A stretch of 64,000 nucleotides of DNA from assembly GCA_015488535.1 (NCBI GenBank), contig WFNP01000030.1:23754-87753 (forward strand), in the 5' to 3' direction. Shown here piece after piece: positions 36,390 through 46,788 of this stretch (position 1 is the first letter of the stretch; each line of letters begins with the position of its first letter). A program made the translations under genes and the position numbers. The notes beneath the pieces are model-generated. The model was given only the letters and a program-made list of their open reading frames with translations. It did not search any database and was not told the DNA's origin. Source of the stretch: Nitratifractor sp. (lineage in GTDB: Bacteria > Campylobacterota > Campylobacteria > Campylobacterales > Sulfurovaceae).

Positions 36390-37713
36390 GAGTCTCAAAA
36401 GTCGTCTGATTTTTAGATTTAGCGTTATATTGATACTGATTTTGACTATTTTTGTAATAGGTTTTAGCTATCTATCCAATCAAAATCAGAGCAATAAAAT
36501 ACTTGCTCAAATGAGAGAGATGGCACTAAACAGTGAAGCCAAACTCTTATCTCAAAATGAGCTACCGGAGGGTGAATTATCTATCAATTTACCCAAACAC
36601 AGTGCAGTAGCACTTATAAAAGATGGTCAAATAATAGCCAAAAGCAAAGATTATAATCCCAAACTATGTAAAGATTTAGCTGGTAGCAATAAAGAGTTTT
36701 TGCTAAGAGGCTATGAGCATCTAAGTGCCTGTTACTGGGAGAGATTTACTGAGCCGTTTCGCGGTGCGGTAGTATTGCAAAGATGGCATATAGAAAATGA
36801 CACTGAAGATGCCAGAGAGACACTTTTGATTATATTGATACCTGTAAGTCTGTTGCTTTTATATACTGCGTGGCGTTTGATAGATAGAATTTTAAACCCC
36901 ATAGAAATGATGACACAATCTATCAAGCAGGTTAGAGTAGATAACTTTTCAAGAACAATTCCAAATGTATCAAATGACAAGGAGATAAAAGCACTTACAC
37001 AAGCTTATAATGAGATGATAATCAGACTAAGAGAAGGTATAACCTCACTTGAGCAGTTTAACAGCGATATAGCCCATGAACTACGCACTCCTCTTAGTGT
37101 AATGCTTGGAGAGATAGAGCTTGCTCTTCGCAAAGACAGAAACAAAGATTACTATCAAGATACTCTAAAAAGGGTGCATAAAGAGTCAAAATATCTTCAA
37201 AAATTGATAGAGAGATTACTGCTTCTTGGAAGATATACAAAAGATAATATAGCCAGTAGCTTTGAAGTGTGTAGATTAGATGTGATGGTAGATGATGTAA
37301 TAGATAGATACTCTTTGCAGATAGAGAAAAAAGAGTTGATTATAAATAAATCAATTCAATCTCCTCTTGAAATGAGATGCAACAAAACGCTAATTGGAGC
37401 AGTTATTAGTAATCTTATAGATAATGCTATCAAATACTCACCATTTAAAGGCACGATAGATATTGTATTACAAAAAAAGAGTGAGCAAATCTATTTTGAA
37501 GTATCAAACAGCGGCAAAGGCATAGCTAAAGAGAATCTTGAGAAACTCACTAAACGCTTCTACCGAGAAGATAATGCAAGAAGCAGACAGGTTGAGGGTG
37601 TAGGTCTTGGACTTGCCATAGTAGAAAAGGCTGTTAGATTGCATAATGGTAAGATAGAGTTTTATTCCGGTAAAAAAGAAGGGTTGAGGGTAAAGGTGGT
37701 TTTACAAAAATAG
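36382..37713 (+). CDS. sensor histidine kinase
   Basis: A membrane kinase of the OmpR-partner class. TM1 at ~10-30, a periplasmic sensor of about 115 residues, TM2 at ~148-165, a HAMP linker, the H-box FNSDIAHELRTPLSV with phospho-His232, N-box ISNLIDNAIKYSP, and the G boxes NSGKGIAKENL and GVGLGLAIVEKAV. 443 residues. The ATG at 36382 is preferred to a TTG three bases upstream. Its signal is unknown. Confidence 0.93.
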   Translation: MFKSLKSRLIFRFSVILILILTIFVIGFSYLSNQNQSNKILAQMREMALNSEAKLLSQNELPEGELSINLPKHSAVALIKDGQIIAKSKDYNPKLCKDLAGSNKEFLLRGYEHLSACYWERFTEPFRGAVVLQRWHIENDTEDARETLLIILIPVSLLLLYTAWRLIDRILNPIEMMTQSIKQVRVDNFSRTIPNVSNDKEIKALTQAYNEMIIRLREGITSLEQFNSDIAHELRTPLSVMLGEIELALRKDRNKDYYQDTLKRVHKESKYLQKLIERLLLLGRYTKDNIASSFEVCRLDVMVDDVIDRYSLQIEKKELIINKSIQSPLEMRCNKTLIGAVISNLIDNAIKYSPFKGTIDIVLQKKSEQIYFEVSNSGKGIAKENLEKLTKRFYREDNARSRQVEGVGLGLAIVEKAVRLHNGKIEFYSGKKEGLRVKVVLQK

Positions 37714-37747
37714 GCTAAAATATCCAAAAAATATAAAAAGAGAATAT

Positions 37748-38581
37748 ATGTCATATTTTTATCTAAGTGATTTGGATTTGACTCTGCTTCATACCGATTT
37801 GAGTCTGAGTGATTATACTGTTGATGTATGGAACAGGGCAGTAGAGCAGGGGATTAAATTATCCATTGCTACAGCTAGAAGCTATACGGGTGTAAAAAAA
37901 CTGCTAAAGAGACTTGATATAAGAGAGCCTATGATACTGCTTGATGGTGTGATGATAGCTGATATTGAGGGTAATATCATACACTTAAATACACTTGATA
38001 AAAAGATAGCAGATAGTATTATAAAGATAGGCAAAGAGTGTATAGGTTCTTTGCCTTTGATTGTGGGATTGGAAGATGACAATAAGGAGAGCTTTGTATA
38101 TCCAAAGCATTTAAATCAGTTTCAAAAAGAGCTACTTGAAAAATTTCATAATGACAGGAGAGTCGTGGGAGGTGATATATATGAAGCAAGAGATAAAAAT
38201 TTAAAACTCGTATATATGGAAGATGAACAAAGAAGCAAACTACTTGCTGATAGCTTAAAAAGTGAGTTTGGCAATAGCATTGAAATCAAACGCTCCAAAG
38301 ATCCGTATATAGATTGCTATTTTGTTACTGTATTGCACCCAAAAGGGGACAAAGCAGACGCTTTAAAAATCTTAGAAGATATTGAAGGGGTATTGGCAAA
38401 AGATACTACAGTATTTGGAGACAGTCACAATGACCTAGGACTCTTTAAGTATGCAGGTAGAAAAATTGCTGTAGCCAATGCTATTGATGAGATTAAGAAA
38501 GAGGCTGATATTATATTGCCTTATACTAATGATGAAGATGCCATAGCCAAATTTTTAGAGAGTGAGATAGATGATGAATAA
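37748..38581 (+). CDS. HAD-superfamily Cof-type phosphatase
   Basis: 277 residues. Motif I is DLDLTLL with Asp8 and Asp10 (usual DxDGT, here the Gly is Leu). Motif II lies in SIATARS. A C2-type cap occupies the middle. The late acidic motif is FGDSHNDLGLFKYAG. Cof-type HADs hydrolyse sugar phosphates and similar metabolites; the substrate cannot be told. Its 3' end overlaps the AI-2E transporter gene by 11 bases. Confidence 0.85.
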   Translation: MSYFYLSDLDLTLLHTDLSLSDYTVDVWNRAVEQGIKLSIATARSYTGVKKLLKRLDIREPMILLDGVMIADIEGNIIHLNTLDKKIADSIIKIGKECIGSLPLIVGLEDDNKESFVYPKHLNQFQKELLEKFHNDRRVVGGDIYEARDKNLKLVYMEDEQRSKLLADSLKSEFGNSIEIKRSKDPYIDCYFVTVLHPKGDKADALKILEDIEGVLAKDTTVFGDSHNDLGLFKYAGRKIAVANAIDEIKKEADIILPYTNDEDAIAKFLESEIDDE

Positions 38582-39632
38582 GAGGTTATCAAAAACAAAA
38601 GATGTAAAACTATATCTGTTTTATATGAGTTCGGTTGTCATAATTATAGCCGGTTTGAAGCTATCCTCTCAGATAGTGATACTGCTTTTTTTATCTATCT
38701 TTTTGGCTTCGATTTTATCTCCTATACTAAAATATTTGCAAAAAAAGGGCATTCCTCAGCCTTTGGCTTTTGGGATTTTGATAGTGGCTCTGTTTTTTGT
38801 GATATTTGCAGCTACTGCTACCATAGCGGATTCTTTAGAGAGTTTTTTGAGAAACTTGCCCCAATATCAAAACAGATTAGATACCTATATAGGAAATGAA
38901 GCTCTCAAATTCAAAGAGTGGGGAATAAATATTGAGCCAAAAATATTAAAAGATAGTCTAAATATTCGCACTTTTGTTCTATATGGCGGAAAAGCAGCGG
39001 GTAATATAGGTAGTTTTTTTTCAAAGATGCTGATTGTAATTGTAGGGGTGGCATTTTTGCTACTGGAAGCTCCCAAATTTAAAGATAAATTAAATTTGAT
39101 TTTCAACGGAAATGAAGATGCTATATCAAGAGTAGAGCTATTTTCTGCCACTATTCAAAAATATTTCACTATCAAGACATTTACAAGCCTTATAACAGGT
39201 GTGGTGATAATGATAGCACTGCTGTATTTTAATATAGAGTATGCCATATTGTGGGGATTTTTGGCGTTTGTATTGAATTTTATTCCGGTAGTCGGCTCAC
39301 TGATTGCTGCGGTGCCGGCACTGGTAATGGCTCTGATATATCATGATTTTGGCACATTTGTCTGGCTTGGTATAATATACTTTGTCATCAATCAGGTAAT
39401 CAGCAATATTTTAGAGCCCAAAATTATGGGTGACGGGTTGGGATTATCACCTGCTGCGGTATTTTTCTCTTTGATATTGTGGGGGTGGATACTTGGACCC
39501 GTTGGTATGTTTTTGGCTGTGCCATTGACAATGACACTAAAAATAGCATTTGATGCCAATCCCGATACCAAATGGGTTGGTATCTTACTCTCAAATCCGG
39601 AAGATTTAAATAATAACAGGAGTGAAAAATGA
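38571..39632 (+). CDS. AI-2E family transporter
   Basis: 353 residues of the PF01594 family (TqsA/YdiK/PerM-like), with six to eight membrane segments. N-terminal double hydrophobic segments (~15-85), a soluble loop (SFLRNLPQYQNRLDTYI), then the conserved block ITGVVIMIALLYFNIEYAILWGFLAFVLNFIPVVGS and QVISNILEPKIMGDGLGLSP. The family name does not prove AI-2 export; members also move other substrates. Two in-frame ATGs (38571, 38574) are possible. The stop overlaps the mini-protein start (ATGA). Confidence 0.9.
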   Translation: MMNKRLSKTKDVKLYLFYMSSVVIIIAGLKLSSQIVILLFLSIFLASILSPILKYLQKKGIPQPLAFGILIVALFFVIFAATATIADSLESFLRNLPQYQNRLDTYIGNEALKFKEWGINIEPKILKDSLNIRTFVLYGGKAAGNIGSFFSKMLIVIVGVAFLLLEAPKFKDKLNLIFNGNEDAISRVELFSATIQKYFTIKTFTSLITGVVIMIALLYFNIEYAILWGFLAFVLNFIPVVGSLIAAVPALVMALIYHDFGTFVWLGIIYFVINQVISNILEPKIMGDGLGLSPAAVFFSLILWGWILGPVGMFLAVPLTMTLKIAFDANPDTKWVGILLSNPEDLNNNRSEK

Positions 39633-39697
39633 TTAAACTATTTGGATTCCTCTTTATCGTCTATGCGATAGGGTGGAGTATAGTAGTTAGCTTTTAG
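39629..39697 (+). CDS. 22-residue single-span membrane mini-protein
   Basis: A short reading frame that starts at the ATG overlapping the transporter stop (ATGA) and has a perfect AGGAG six bases upstream. The peptide MIKLFGFLFIVYAIGWSIVV-SF is almost entirely hydrophobic and would span the membrane once. XpaC begins nine bases after its stop. The good ribosome site, coupling and position argue for a real gene, perhaps a small regulator of the neighbouring transporter or of XpaC. No homologue is known to me. Confidence 0.5.
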   Translation: MIKLFGFLFIVYAIGWSIVVSF

Positions 39698-39706
39698 GGG
39701 CAGATT

Positions 39707-40525
39707 ATGAAAAAAGCTAAAAAAATAAGCGGTATCATCAAGAAAAAAACAGGTGCAATAGTGCTGTATGTGATGCTGATACCGGCTTTTATATCCACTG
39801 CTGTATCACTCTTTGGGGGTAAATATATAGAGTTTATGCTAAAGGGTGCATCTTTTGCATTGATGGCACTTTCTGCTGTTATTGTCAGCAAAGCCATATC
39901 AGCAGAAGTTGATTATAATGAAGCTGTCATAGCCAAAGCACCTCTGCCTTACAAAAGTGTAGGTGCCGTGCTTTTGGGATTGGCTGTATTTATACTTGGA
40001 TATATTGTAGCTCACAGAGGCTTGTTTGAGACACTCTTTGTCTCTATTTTGGCAGCAGTTGGTGTGATTATGTATTATGGAGCTGATATCAGAGAGGATA
40101 AGATTCCTCAAGATATGGATGTCAATCCAGAAATACTCTTAAATAGTCTAAATGAAGCCAAAAAGAGACTGGATTCTATAGAAAAACACAGCAATGAGAT
40201 TGAGGATTTTGCCCTCAAAGGTGCGTTGGACAGAGCTATAAAAAGAGCCGAAGATATAGTAGAAACGATTGAAGAGAACCCCTCAGCTATCAGAATGGCA
40301 CGCAAATTTTTGGTAGTATATGTAGAGGGCATTGAAGATGTGATGAGCAGCTATAAAGAAGTAGGAAGCAACTCAGTAGATAGTGATACAAGAGATAGAC
40401 TATTAAGTTTGCTTAATGAGGCTCAAGATAGATTTGACAAAGAGTTAGAAAAGCTAAAAGAGAGTGATAAATTTGAACTTGATGTGCAGATAGATGCACT
40501 CAGAGAGCAGATAAAAAATCATTAG
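39707..40525 (+). CDS. XpaC-like 5-bromo-4-chloroindolyl phosphate hydrolysis family protein
   Basis: 272 residues. Three or four membrane segments in the first ~125 residues (with two prominent pairs at ~18-65 and ~83-123), then a soluble helical domain of about 145 residues, strongly charged (LNEAKKRLDSIEKHSNEIEDF, LRSLLNEAQDRFDKELEKL-like). This matches the XpaC family, which is often next to TelA. Despite the name, no phosphatase motif is visible. TelA follows after 66 bases. Confidence 0.78.
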   Translation: MKKAKKISGIIKKKTGAIVLYVMLIPAFISTAVSLFGGKYIEFMLKGASFALMALSAVIVSKAISAEVDYNEAVIAKAPLPYKSVGAVLLGLAVFILGYIVAHRGLFETLFVSILAAVGVIMYYGADIREDKIPQDMDVNPEILLNSLNEAKKRLDSIEKHSNEIEDFALKGALDRAIKRAEDIVETIEENPSAIRMARKFLVVYVEGIEDVMSSYKEVGSNSVDSDTRDRLLSLLNEAQDRFDKELEKLKESDKFELDVQIDALREQIKNH

Positions 40526-40591
40526 GCATTGGGCATTTTTAAGATATATAAATATATGATTATATCATAGTGATAAAAACAAGGATGAATT

Positions 40592-41752
40592 ATGGCAGAT
40601 ACTAAGACATTAGAAGAGTTTAAATTAGATAGTGAAGTAAAAGAAAAGATAGAAAAAGCGTTGGTAAATCAAGATGAAAATATACCGGCTCCAAGTGAAT
40701 ATGAAGAGAAAATACTGAATGAAATTACGGCAAATCTTGACCCCAAAGACAGAAGTTCAGTTATCTATTACGGTATAGAGGCTCAAGAGAAGCTTGATGA
40801 GATATCCAACAAAATGATAGATGGAGTCAAAAACAAAGATTTGGGCAAAGCCGGTGAGACCCTAAACAGTATGGTATCAGCTATCAGAGGCTTTGATATG
40901 GACTCATTAGATCCAAACAAAAAGCTCTCCTGGTGGGAAAAACTTCTTGGCAAGAGTGAGCCACTAGCTAACTTTATGCAAAAGTATGAAGAGGTTAGAG
41001 ACCAATTAGATACTATTGCTCAAGAGTTAGAAAGACACCGCTCACAATTAACCAAAGATGTAGTAGCCTTGGATAAGCTCTATGAAGCTAATTTAGACTA
41101 TTTCAGAAAGCTTGAGCTATATATTGCAGCCGGAGAGAGAAAACTCAAAGAGTTTGATGAAAAAATCATTCCTCAGTATGAAGAAAAAGCCAAAGATGGT
41201 GAGATGCTTGATGTGCAAGAGCTTAGAGAAATCAGAGGATTTAGAGATGATTTAGAAAGAAGAGTGCATGATTTGAAACTATCTCGCCAAGTAGCTATGC
41301 AGGCACTGCCAAGTATCAGGCTGATACAGGAAAATGATAAATCTCTTATTAATAAAATAAGCTCTACTCTCGTAAATACCGTGCCTTTGTGGAGAAATCA
41401 GTTGGCTCAGACAGTTACAATATTTAGAAGCCACGATGCTGCAAAAGCTGTAAAAGGGGCTGCTGATTTGACAAATGAACTACTTGAGAGGAATGCCGAG
41501 GGGCTTAGAGAAGCAAACAGAGAGGTCCGCACTCAAATGGAGAGAGGTGTATTTGATATAGAGAGTATCAAAAAAGCAAACGATACGCTCATAGCCACCC
41601 TGAATGATTCACTCAAAATTGCCGATGAGGGTAAAAAGGCTCGTGCTGTGGCAGTAGAAGAGCTAAAAAAAGCTGAGCAGAAACTGAAAGAGGCTCTAAT
41701 CAGTGTAAAAGCAAAAGAGGATAATACCACTCCAAAAGCCATAGAGCAGTAA
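40592..41752 (+). CDS. telA: TelA-like toxic anion resistance protein
   Basis: 386 residues of the TelA/KlaA family, linked to tellurite resistance and envelope stress. An all-helical cytoplasmic protein: SWWEKLLGKSEPLANFMQKYE near residue 112, then HRSQLTKDVVALDKLYEANLDYF, AAGERKLKEF, and LPSIRLIQENDKSLINKI near residue 250. AAGGA lies seven bases before the ATG. It is flanked by XpaC upstream and a ParA-like ATPase downstream. Confidence 0.9.
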   Translation: MADTKTLEEFKLDSEVKEKIEKALVNQDENIPAPSEYEEKILNEITANLDPKDRSSVIYYGIEAQEKLDEISNKMIDGVKNKDLGKAGETLNSMVSAIRGFDMDSLDPNKKLSWWEKLLGKSEPLANFMQKYEEVRDQLDTIAQELERHRSQLTKDVVALDKLYEANLDYFRKLELYIAAGERKLKEFDEKIIPQYEEKAKDGEMLDVQELREIRGFRDDLERRVHDLKLSRQVAMQALPSIRLIQENDKSLINKISSTLVNTVPLWRNQLAQTVTIFRSHDAAKAVKGAADLTNELLERNAEGLREANREVRTQMERGVFDIESIKKANDTLIATLNDSLKIADEGKKARAVAVEELKKAEQKLKEALISVKAKEDNTTPKAIEQ

Positions 41753-41778
41753 AGATAAATTTTTAAAAAGGTTACAAA

Positions 41779-42658
41779 ATGGCAAAGTTTGTCGGGATTT
41801 ATAACAATAAAGGAGGTGTAGGCAAAACAACAGTAACTCTTTTTTTGGCTGATTTTCTCTCATCTATTACAATAAGGGGCAAAAAATCGAGAGTGTTGGT
41901 GATAGACTTTGACTCTCAATCTTCATGTGCCAACGCTATTTTGGGTTTGGAGAGAGTGACAGAACTCAAAAGAGAGGGCAAGACACTCTCTGGTATGTTA
42001 AAAAGTATGATAAATAATAAAAGATATAATCTTTACAAGAGAAGAGAAAAAAGAGAATAAAAAGAAGAGTCGCAAAACAAAACTGGGCAATCTCGATGTA
42101 ATAGTCTCTGATGCTGTAAATGCGTTGGATTTTGAGGAGAAAGCCACTCTCAGAGACTCCATAAAGCTATCCAAATGGTTAAAAAGAGAGTTGAATGATA
42201 AGTATGATTTTGTTTTTATAGATTTGCCAGGTAATTTGAGCAAAATAAATCTCTTTTCTATGGTGGGAGCTTTTTTGAGTGAATACTATTTGATTCCTGT
42301 AGAGCCAAACAGAATAAATACAAATGCTATACCGATGACAAAAAAGATGTTTGACAGTATTGCTGAATGGAAAGGTAAAAGAGATTTTAAAATTTTAGGA
42401 TTTATACTAAACAAAGCTGATAAAAGAACCAAACAGTATAAACTGCATAAAGATGAACTGTTGCAGTTTGCCAATATGATGGAGTGTAAAATATACTCAA
42501 ATATCTTACCGTCTACACCCAAACTAGCCAATGCTTCTGATGACTCTATAGAGTTTATTACACTCTCAGACAGATATGATACATATTATACCCATGTAAG
42601 AAAACTGGTAATTGAGATACTTACAGATTTGGGCTATGGGGTCAATACCAGGAGATAA
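41779..42658 (+). pseudogene. ParA/Soj-like ATPase, reading frame broken by one-base shift
   Basis: The first frame (41779-42060) gives the deviant Walker A YNNKGGVGKTTVTLF and the A' motif VLVIDFDSQSS, then runs into a non-homologous end after SMINNKR. The continuation is in the +1 frame from about 42014: DIIFTREEKKE-like residues, then GNLDVIVSDAVNAL, FVFIDLPGNLSKINL, LIPVEPNRINTNAIPM and the C-terminal RDFKILGFILNKAD. An extra base in the AAAA run near 42019-42022 would explain it. It could be a true mutation, programmed frameshifting or a sequencing error. The restored protein would have about 292 residues. Confidence 0.8.
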
Positions 42659-42741
42659 GTCTCCTAATAGACTAGATTGCTTTTATATAGGATAGAAGTT
42701 ATATAGCAGGAGATGTATAACTATAGAAAAATTATTAAAAT

Positions 42742-43965
42742 TTACTCATTTCTCAATACTGACAAAGGGTCTGTAGATGCTGCTTTTTTGGCTGGATATA
42801 TAGATGAGAGCAGGGTGATGATGAAAGTTCCTGCAATGATATAGAGTGAATCACTCAAATGCATATCTACAGGTAGATGAGTAGTGCCGTAAACATCTGC
42901 CGGTAGTGTGATGATATCAAAATGTCTTAATATCCACCCTCCCAATACGCCAAGAACAGTTCCACTGAGAATACCGGCTATTGCTATTGTCATACCCAAT
43001 CTGAAAAATATTGAATATATCTCTTTTTTTGTGGCTCCCAATGTTCTTAGTAGAGCTATTTCGCTCCTTCTGCTCATTACGGTCATAAGTAATGATGATA
43101 TAATATTTAAAGAAGCTACTAGAATAATCAGCAACAAGACTAAAAACAGAGCTTTTTTCTCCATCTGCATAGCTGAGAAAAAATTACCGTTTTGTTGCCA
43201 CCACCCCTCTACATCTGCATCATCAGGCAATAACTTTTTGATATCATCTATTATATCCATGGGATTATTTACAAATATATGCACACCGTCATACCTCTTG
43301 GGGTCTTTTTTGAGCAGTGTTGCCAGTGCTGATGTGGTAGTGTACATTATGGCTTTGTCATAAGAGTTTAGTCCGGAGTTATATATACCTGCAATTTTAA
43401 AATGTTTTTGTAGGGGGGCTGTCGAAAAACCTATCGCTCTTTGTTTAGAAAAGTATAACAGCACTTTGCTACCTTTTGAGGCACCGAGTGTAACGCTTAA
43501 ATCATCACCTATTATCAGGCTGTATTTTTCTGTATCATTTATATCTTTTACAGCTTTTTTGAAAACAGAGTTTACTTTTGCTTCTTTTTTGAAATCTACT
43601 CCATACAGCAGACAGCCCTGCACATCGTTGTCATTTCTTACGATAACCTGCGTAGTGTAGTAGGGGCTTATTCCGGCATTGGGAAATTTTGCTTCTATTT
43701 TGTGAATAGTATCTTCTCTGACACCCCTACCGTAAGAGACGACAGTAAGAGGATAATTCATTATAAAAAGCCTCTTTTGAAACTCATCTTGCATACCATT
43801 CATAATACCCATAGCTATCATCAGCACCATTACACCGGCAGTAATTCCAAGAAATGCAAGTATTGCCGATATTGTTATAAAGGGATTATCTTTGTCATAT
43901 TTGAGATAGTGCCGCACAATGCGGCTTATAAGTTTTTTGTTGTATGTAGTGGCGTTGGTTTTCAA
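42742..43965 (-). CDS. lolC: LolC/LolE-type lipoprotein-releasing permease
   Basis: An inner-membrane permease that extracts lipoproteins and hands them to LolA. 407 residues with TM1 at ~30-52 (the [19 protein letters not shown] segment is typical of LolC/E), a large periplasmic domain (~55-270), and three C-terminal membrane segments with the FtsX-like [23 protein letters not shown] motif. Only one permease gene is present here. The ATPase LolD is not adjacent. It overlaps the secA 3' end by four bases, and lolA lies on the other side of secA. Confidence 0.9.
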   Translation of the reverse strand: MKTNATTYNKKLISRIVRHYLKYDKDNPFITISAILAFLGITAGVMVLMIAMGIMNGMQDEFQKRLFIMNYPLTVVSYGRGVREDTIHKIEAKFPNAGISPYYTTQVIVRNDNDVQGCLLYGVDFKKEAKVNSVFKKAVKDINDTEKYSLIIGDDLSVTLGASKGSKVLLYFSKQRAIGFSTAPLQKHFKIAGIYNSGLNSYDKAIMYTTTSALATLLKKDPKRYDGVHIFVNNPMDIIDDIKKLLPDDADVEGWWQQNGNFFSAMQMEKKALFLVLLLIILVASLNIISSLLMTVMSRRSEIALLRTLGATKKEIYSIFFRLGMTIAIAGILSGTVLGVLGGWILRHFDIITLPADVYGTTHLPVDMHLSDSLYIIAGTFIITLLSSIYPAKKAASTDPLSVLRNE

Positions 43966-46637
43966 GCCAACAATCCCTTTTTTGGTCCACTTTTGCCACA
44001 GCAGTTTTTATATTTTTGTCCGCTTCCGCATGGGCAGGGGTCATTTCTTTTTGGTTTTTTTTGGGCTATATATGGTTTGAGCTCCTGCTCTTCATCTACA
44101 GAGATATCCTCTGACAGCAAAGCATCAGCCAGTGATGATGGGGTATCCTGATACTCATTGCTTATAAGCTCATCTTCATCTATCTCCAACTCTTCTCTGA
44201 GCTTTTCTATACTCTGCATCTCTTCTTCCGGTGATGTGAAGTCAAATTGCACAGTATGAAGCAGTTTCATAGATTCGAGTTTGATTCTTTGTGTGAGTGC
44301 CTGAAAGAGTCTGTAACTCTCTTGCTTATATTCGGTGAGAGGGTCTTTCTGATTGTAACCTCTTAGTCCGATACCTGTTTTTAATACATCCATCTCATAC
44401 AGATGCTCTCTCCACTCTGTATCAAGCACTTGCAAAATCAAAATCTTCTCAATCTCTTTTCTCTGCTCTTCATCGAATACAGACATCTTCTCTTCATAGA
44501 AATCTTTTAGAATTTTGATTAATTCCTCTTTGATTTCATCTGCTTCTTTGCCTTTGAAACTCTCGGCATCCAGCTCCAATCCACTGTATTCCTGCACAAG
44601 TGCGACCATTCTGTTTAGATCATAATCTTCTGTCAATGCACCAGGAATGATATCTGATTCTTCGAGTATGAAATTGACCAACTCTTCTCTGTTTAGGTCA
44701 ATTTTTGCACCTATATCATAATCTGGATCTATAAGCTGGTTTCTGAATGAATATACAGCTTTTCTCTGATAGTTTGCTACATCATCATATTCCAGAATAT
44801 TTTTTCTGGATTCATAATGCATAGCTTCTACTTTTTTCTGAGCCTTTTCTACACTCCTGGTTACCAGTTTGGAGTCTATATATTCTCCTTTTTCCACTCC
44901 CAATTTGCTCATGATATTTCTGATTTTTTCACCACCAAATATTCTGAGCAGATTATCATCCAGGCTTAGGAAAAATTGACTCTCACCAGGGTCACCCTGT
45001 CGTCCGGAACGACCTCTTAGCTGATTGTCTATACGACGGCTTTCGTGTCTCTCGGTACCGATAATTGCCAAACCACCCAATGCTCTGACTTCATCATCTA
45101 TTTTGATATCTACACCACGACCGGCCATATTGGTAGCTACTGTTACGGCACCTTTTTGACCGGCATTTTTGATGATTTCAGCTTCCTGCTCGTGATTTTT
45201 GGCATTTAGGACATTATGTGGAATTTTCTCTTTTTTGAGTCTTTCGTGTATCAATTCACTCTTTTCTATAGAGGCTGTCCCTATCAATACCGGCTGAGCT
45301 TTGGAGTGAAGCTCTTTTACTCTTGCTACTACTGCATCGAGTTTCTCCTCTTCGGTATTGTAAATCAAGTCATTTTTATCTACTCTCTTGACAGGCACAT
45401 TTGTAGGTATAGATATTACATCCAATCCGTAAATTTCAGAAAACTCTGTAGCTTCAGTCTGTGCAGTTCCTGTCATACCTGCCAGTTTTTCATACATTCT
45501 AAAGTAGTTTTGGTATGTGATTTCAGCCAGTGTCTGTGACTCTTCTTGCACCATTACACCCTCTTTTGCTTCGAGTGCCTGATGAAGCCCTTCACTGTAT
45601 CTTCTGCCTTCGCTCAATCTTCCTGTAAACTCATCTACTATGACAACTTCACCATCTCTGACTACATAATCTACATCTTTTTCAAACAGATGATGAGCTT
45701 TGAGTGCCTGATCCAGGTGGTGAACCATAGCGGCATTTTCCAGACTGAACAGATTATCTACTTCAAAGAGTTTTTCTGCCTTTTCCAATCCCTCTTCGGT
45801 CATAATAATAGTTCTGTTTTTTTCATCTACTACAAAATCACCTGTCATTCTTTTGGGTTCACCCGGTTTTGCAGGTGGAAACTCTTCACCTCTTTCTAGC
45901 TGTTTGGCTATGATATTGGCTTTGAAATATAGACTCTGGTCTCTTTGTGCAGGTCCTGAAATAATAAGTGGTGTTCTTGCCTCATCTATCAAAATAGAGT
46001 CCACTTCATCTACGATTGCATAATAATGGTCTCTTTGCACCTTTTCATCAGCACGGACTTTCATATTGTCTCTGAGGTAATCAAATCCATATTCATTGTT
46101 TGTGCCGTATGTGATATCTGCGGCATATTGTGCTTTTCTATGCTCATCATCTTTGACATCTGAGACTATACAGCCTGTAGTATATCCAAGGAAAGAGTAT
46201 AACTGCCCCATCTCATTGGCATCTCTTTTTGCCAGATAATCATTTACAGTGACTACATGCACACCTCTGCCAAGCATTGCATTGAGTGCTACAGCCAGAG
46301 TCGCTACGAGTGTCTTACCCTCTCCTGTCTTCATCTCTGCTATATTGCCATCGTGCAATACCATACCACCTACCATTTGCACATCATAGTGTCTCATATT
46401 GAGTACTCTTTTTGATGCCTCTCTGGTAATGGCAAATGAGTCATATAATACATCATCGAGTGTTTTATTACCCTCTTTTACCTCTTTTTTTAGAGCTTCA
46501 AAAGAGGCTTTTAACTCTTCGTCACTCATCTTCTCATATTTCGGTTCCAGTGCATTTATCTTTTGCACTCTTTTCATATACTGTTTTACTTTTCTTTCGT
46601 TTGCAGTTCCAAATATTTTCATTACAGAGTTTATCAT
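43962..46637 (-). CDS. secA: preprotein translocase ATPase SecA
   Basis: The SecYEG motor. Walker A is [13 protein letters not shown] near residue 98. [19 protein letters not shown] marks Walker B, then [31 protein letters not shown] and the C-terminal SecB/zinc motif [14 protein letters not shown]. 891 residues fits. The ATG at 46637 aligns with the normal SecA N-terminus and has GGGAAG just upstream; a second ATG at 46622 is less likely. Confidence 0.97.
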   Translation of the reverse strand: MINSVMKIFGTANERKVKQYMKRVQKINALEPKYEKMSDEELKASFEALKKEVKEGNKTLDDVLYDSFAITREASKRVLNMRHYDVQMVGGMVLHDGNIAEMKTGEGKTLVATLAVALNAMLGRGVHVVTVNDYLAKRDANEMGQLYSFLGYTTGCIVSDVKDDEHRKAQYAADITYGTNNEYGFDYLRDNMKVRADEKVQRDHYYAIVDEVDSILIDEARTPLIISGPAQRDQSLYFKANIIAKQLERGEEFPPAKPGEPKRMTGDFVVDEKNRTIIMTEEGLEKAEKLFEVDNLFSLENAAMVHHLDQALKAHHLFEKDVDYVVRDGEVVIVDEFTGRLSEGRRYSEGLHQALEAKEGVMVQEESQTLAEITYQNYFRMYEKLAGMTGTAQTEATEFSEIYGLDVISIPTNVPVKRVDKNDLIYNTEEEKLDAVVARVKELHSKAQPVLIGTASIEKSELIHERLKKEKIPHNVLNAKNHEQEAEIIKNAGQKGAVTVATNMAGRGVDIKIDDEVRALGGLAIIGTERHESRRIDNQLRGRSGRQGDPGESQFFLSLDDNLLRIFGGEKIRNIMSKLGVEKGEYIDSKLVTRSVEKAQKKVEAMHYESRKNILEYDDVANYQRKAVYSFRNQLIDPDYDIGAKIDLNREELVNFILEESDIIPGALTEDYDLNRMVALVQEYSGLELDAESFKGKEADEIKEELIKILKDFYEEKMSVFDEEQRKEIEKILILQVLDTEWREHLYEMDVLKTGIGLRGYNQKDPLTEYKQESYRLFQALTQRIKLESMKLLHTVQFDFTSPEEEMQSIEKLREELEIDEDELISNEYQDTPSSLADALLSEDISVDEEQELKPYIAQKKPKRNDPCPCGSGQKYKNCCGKSGPKKGLLA

Positions 46638-46660
46638 CTATACTTCCCGTCGCTAAAATT

Positions 46661-46666
46661 ATTATA
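46661..46666 (-). promoter_or_regulatory. -10 box upstream of secA
   Basis: Reads TATAAT on the minus strand, 24 bases before the secA ATG, in the 151-base divergent gap with lolA. Confidence 0.5.
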
Positions 46667-46752
46667 ATTCTATCGAAAATGAGTTAATATAGATTTTATT
46701 ATAAATCTGATGTTTTTTTACTACTCTAATACTACTTTCAGATATTTATTAA

Positions 46753-46758
46753 TATAAT
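46753..46758 (+). promoter_or_regulatory. -10 box upstream of lolA
   Basis: TATAAT lies 31 bases before the lolA ATG, with a GAAGGAT ribosome site between. Confidence 0.5.
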
Positions 46759-46788
46759 ACTTCTATATATAAATATGAAGGATATTGA

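Noticed and set aside
42650..42665. AGGAGA-TAAG-TCTCCT hairpin as a terminator after the ParA gene
   Set aside because: Only six base pairs with no T-run after it; it may be chance.
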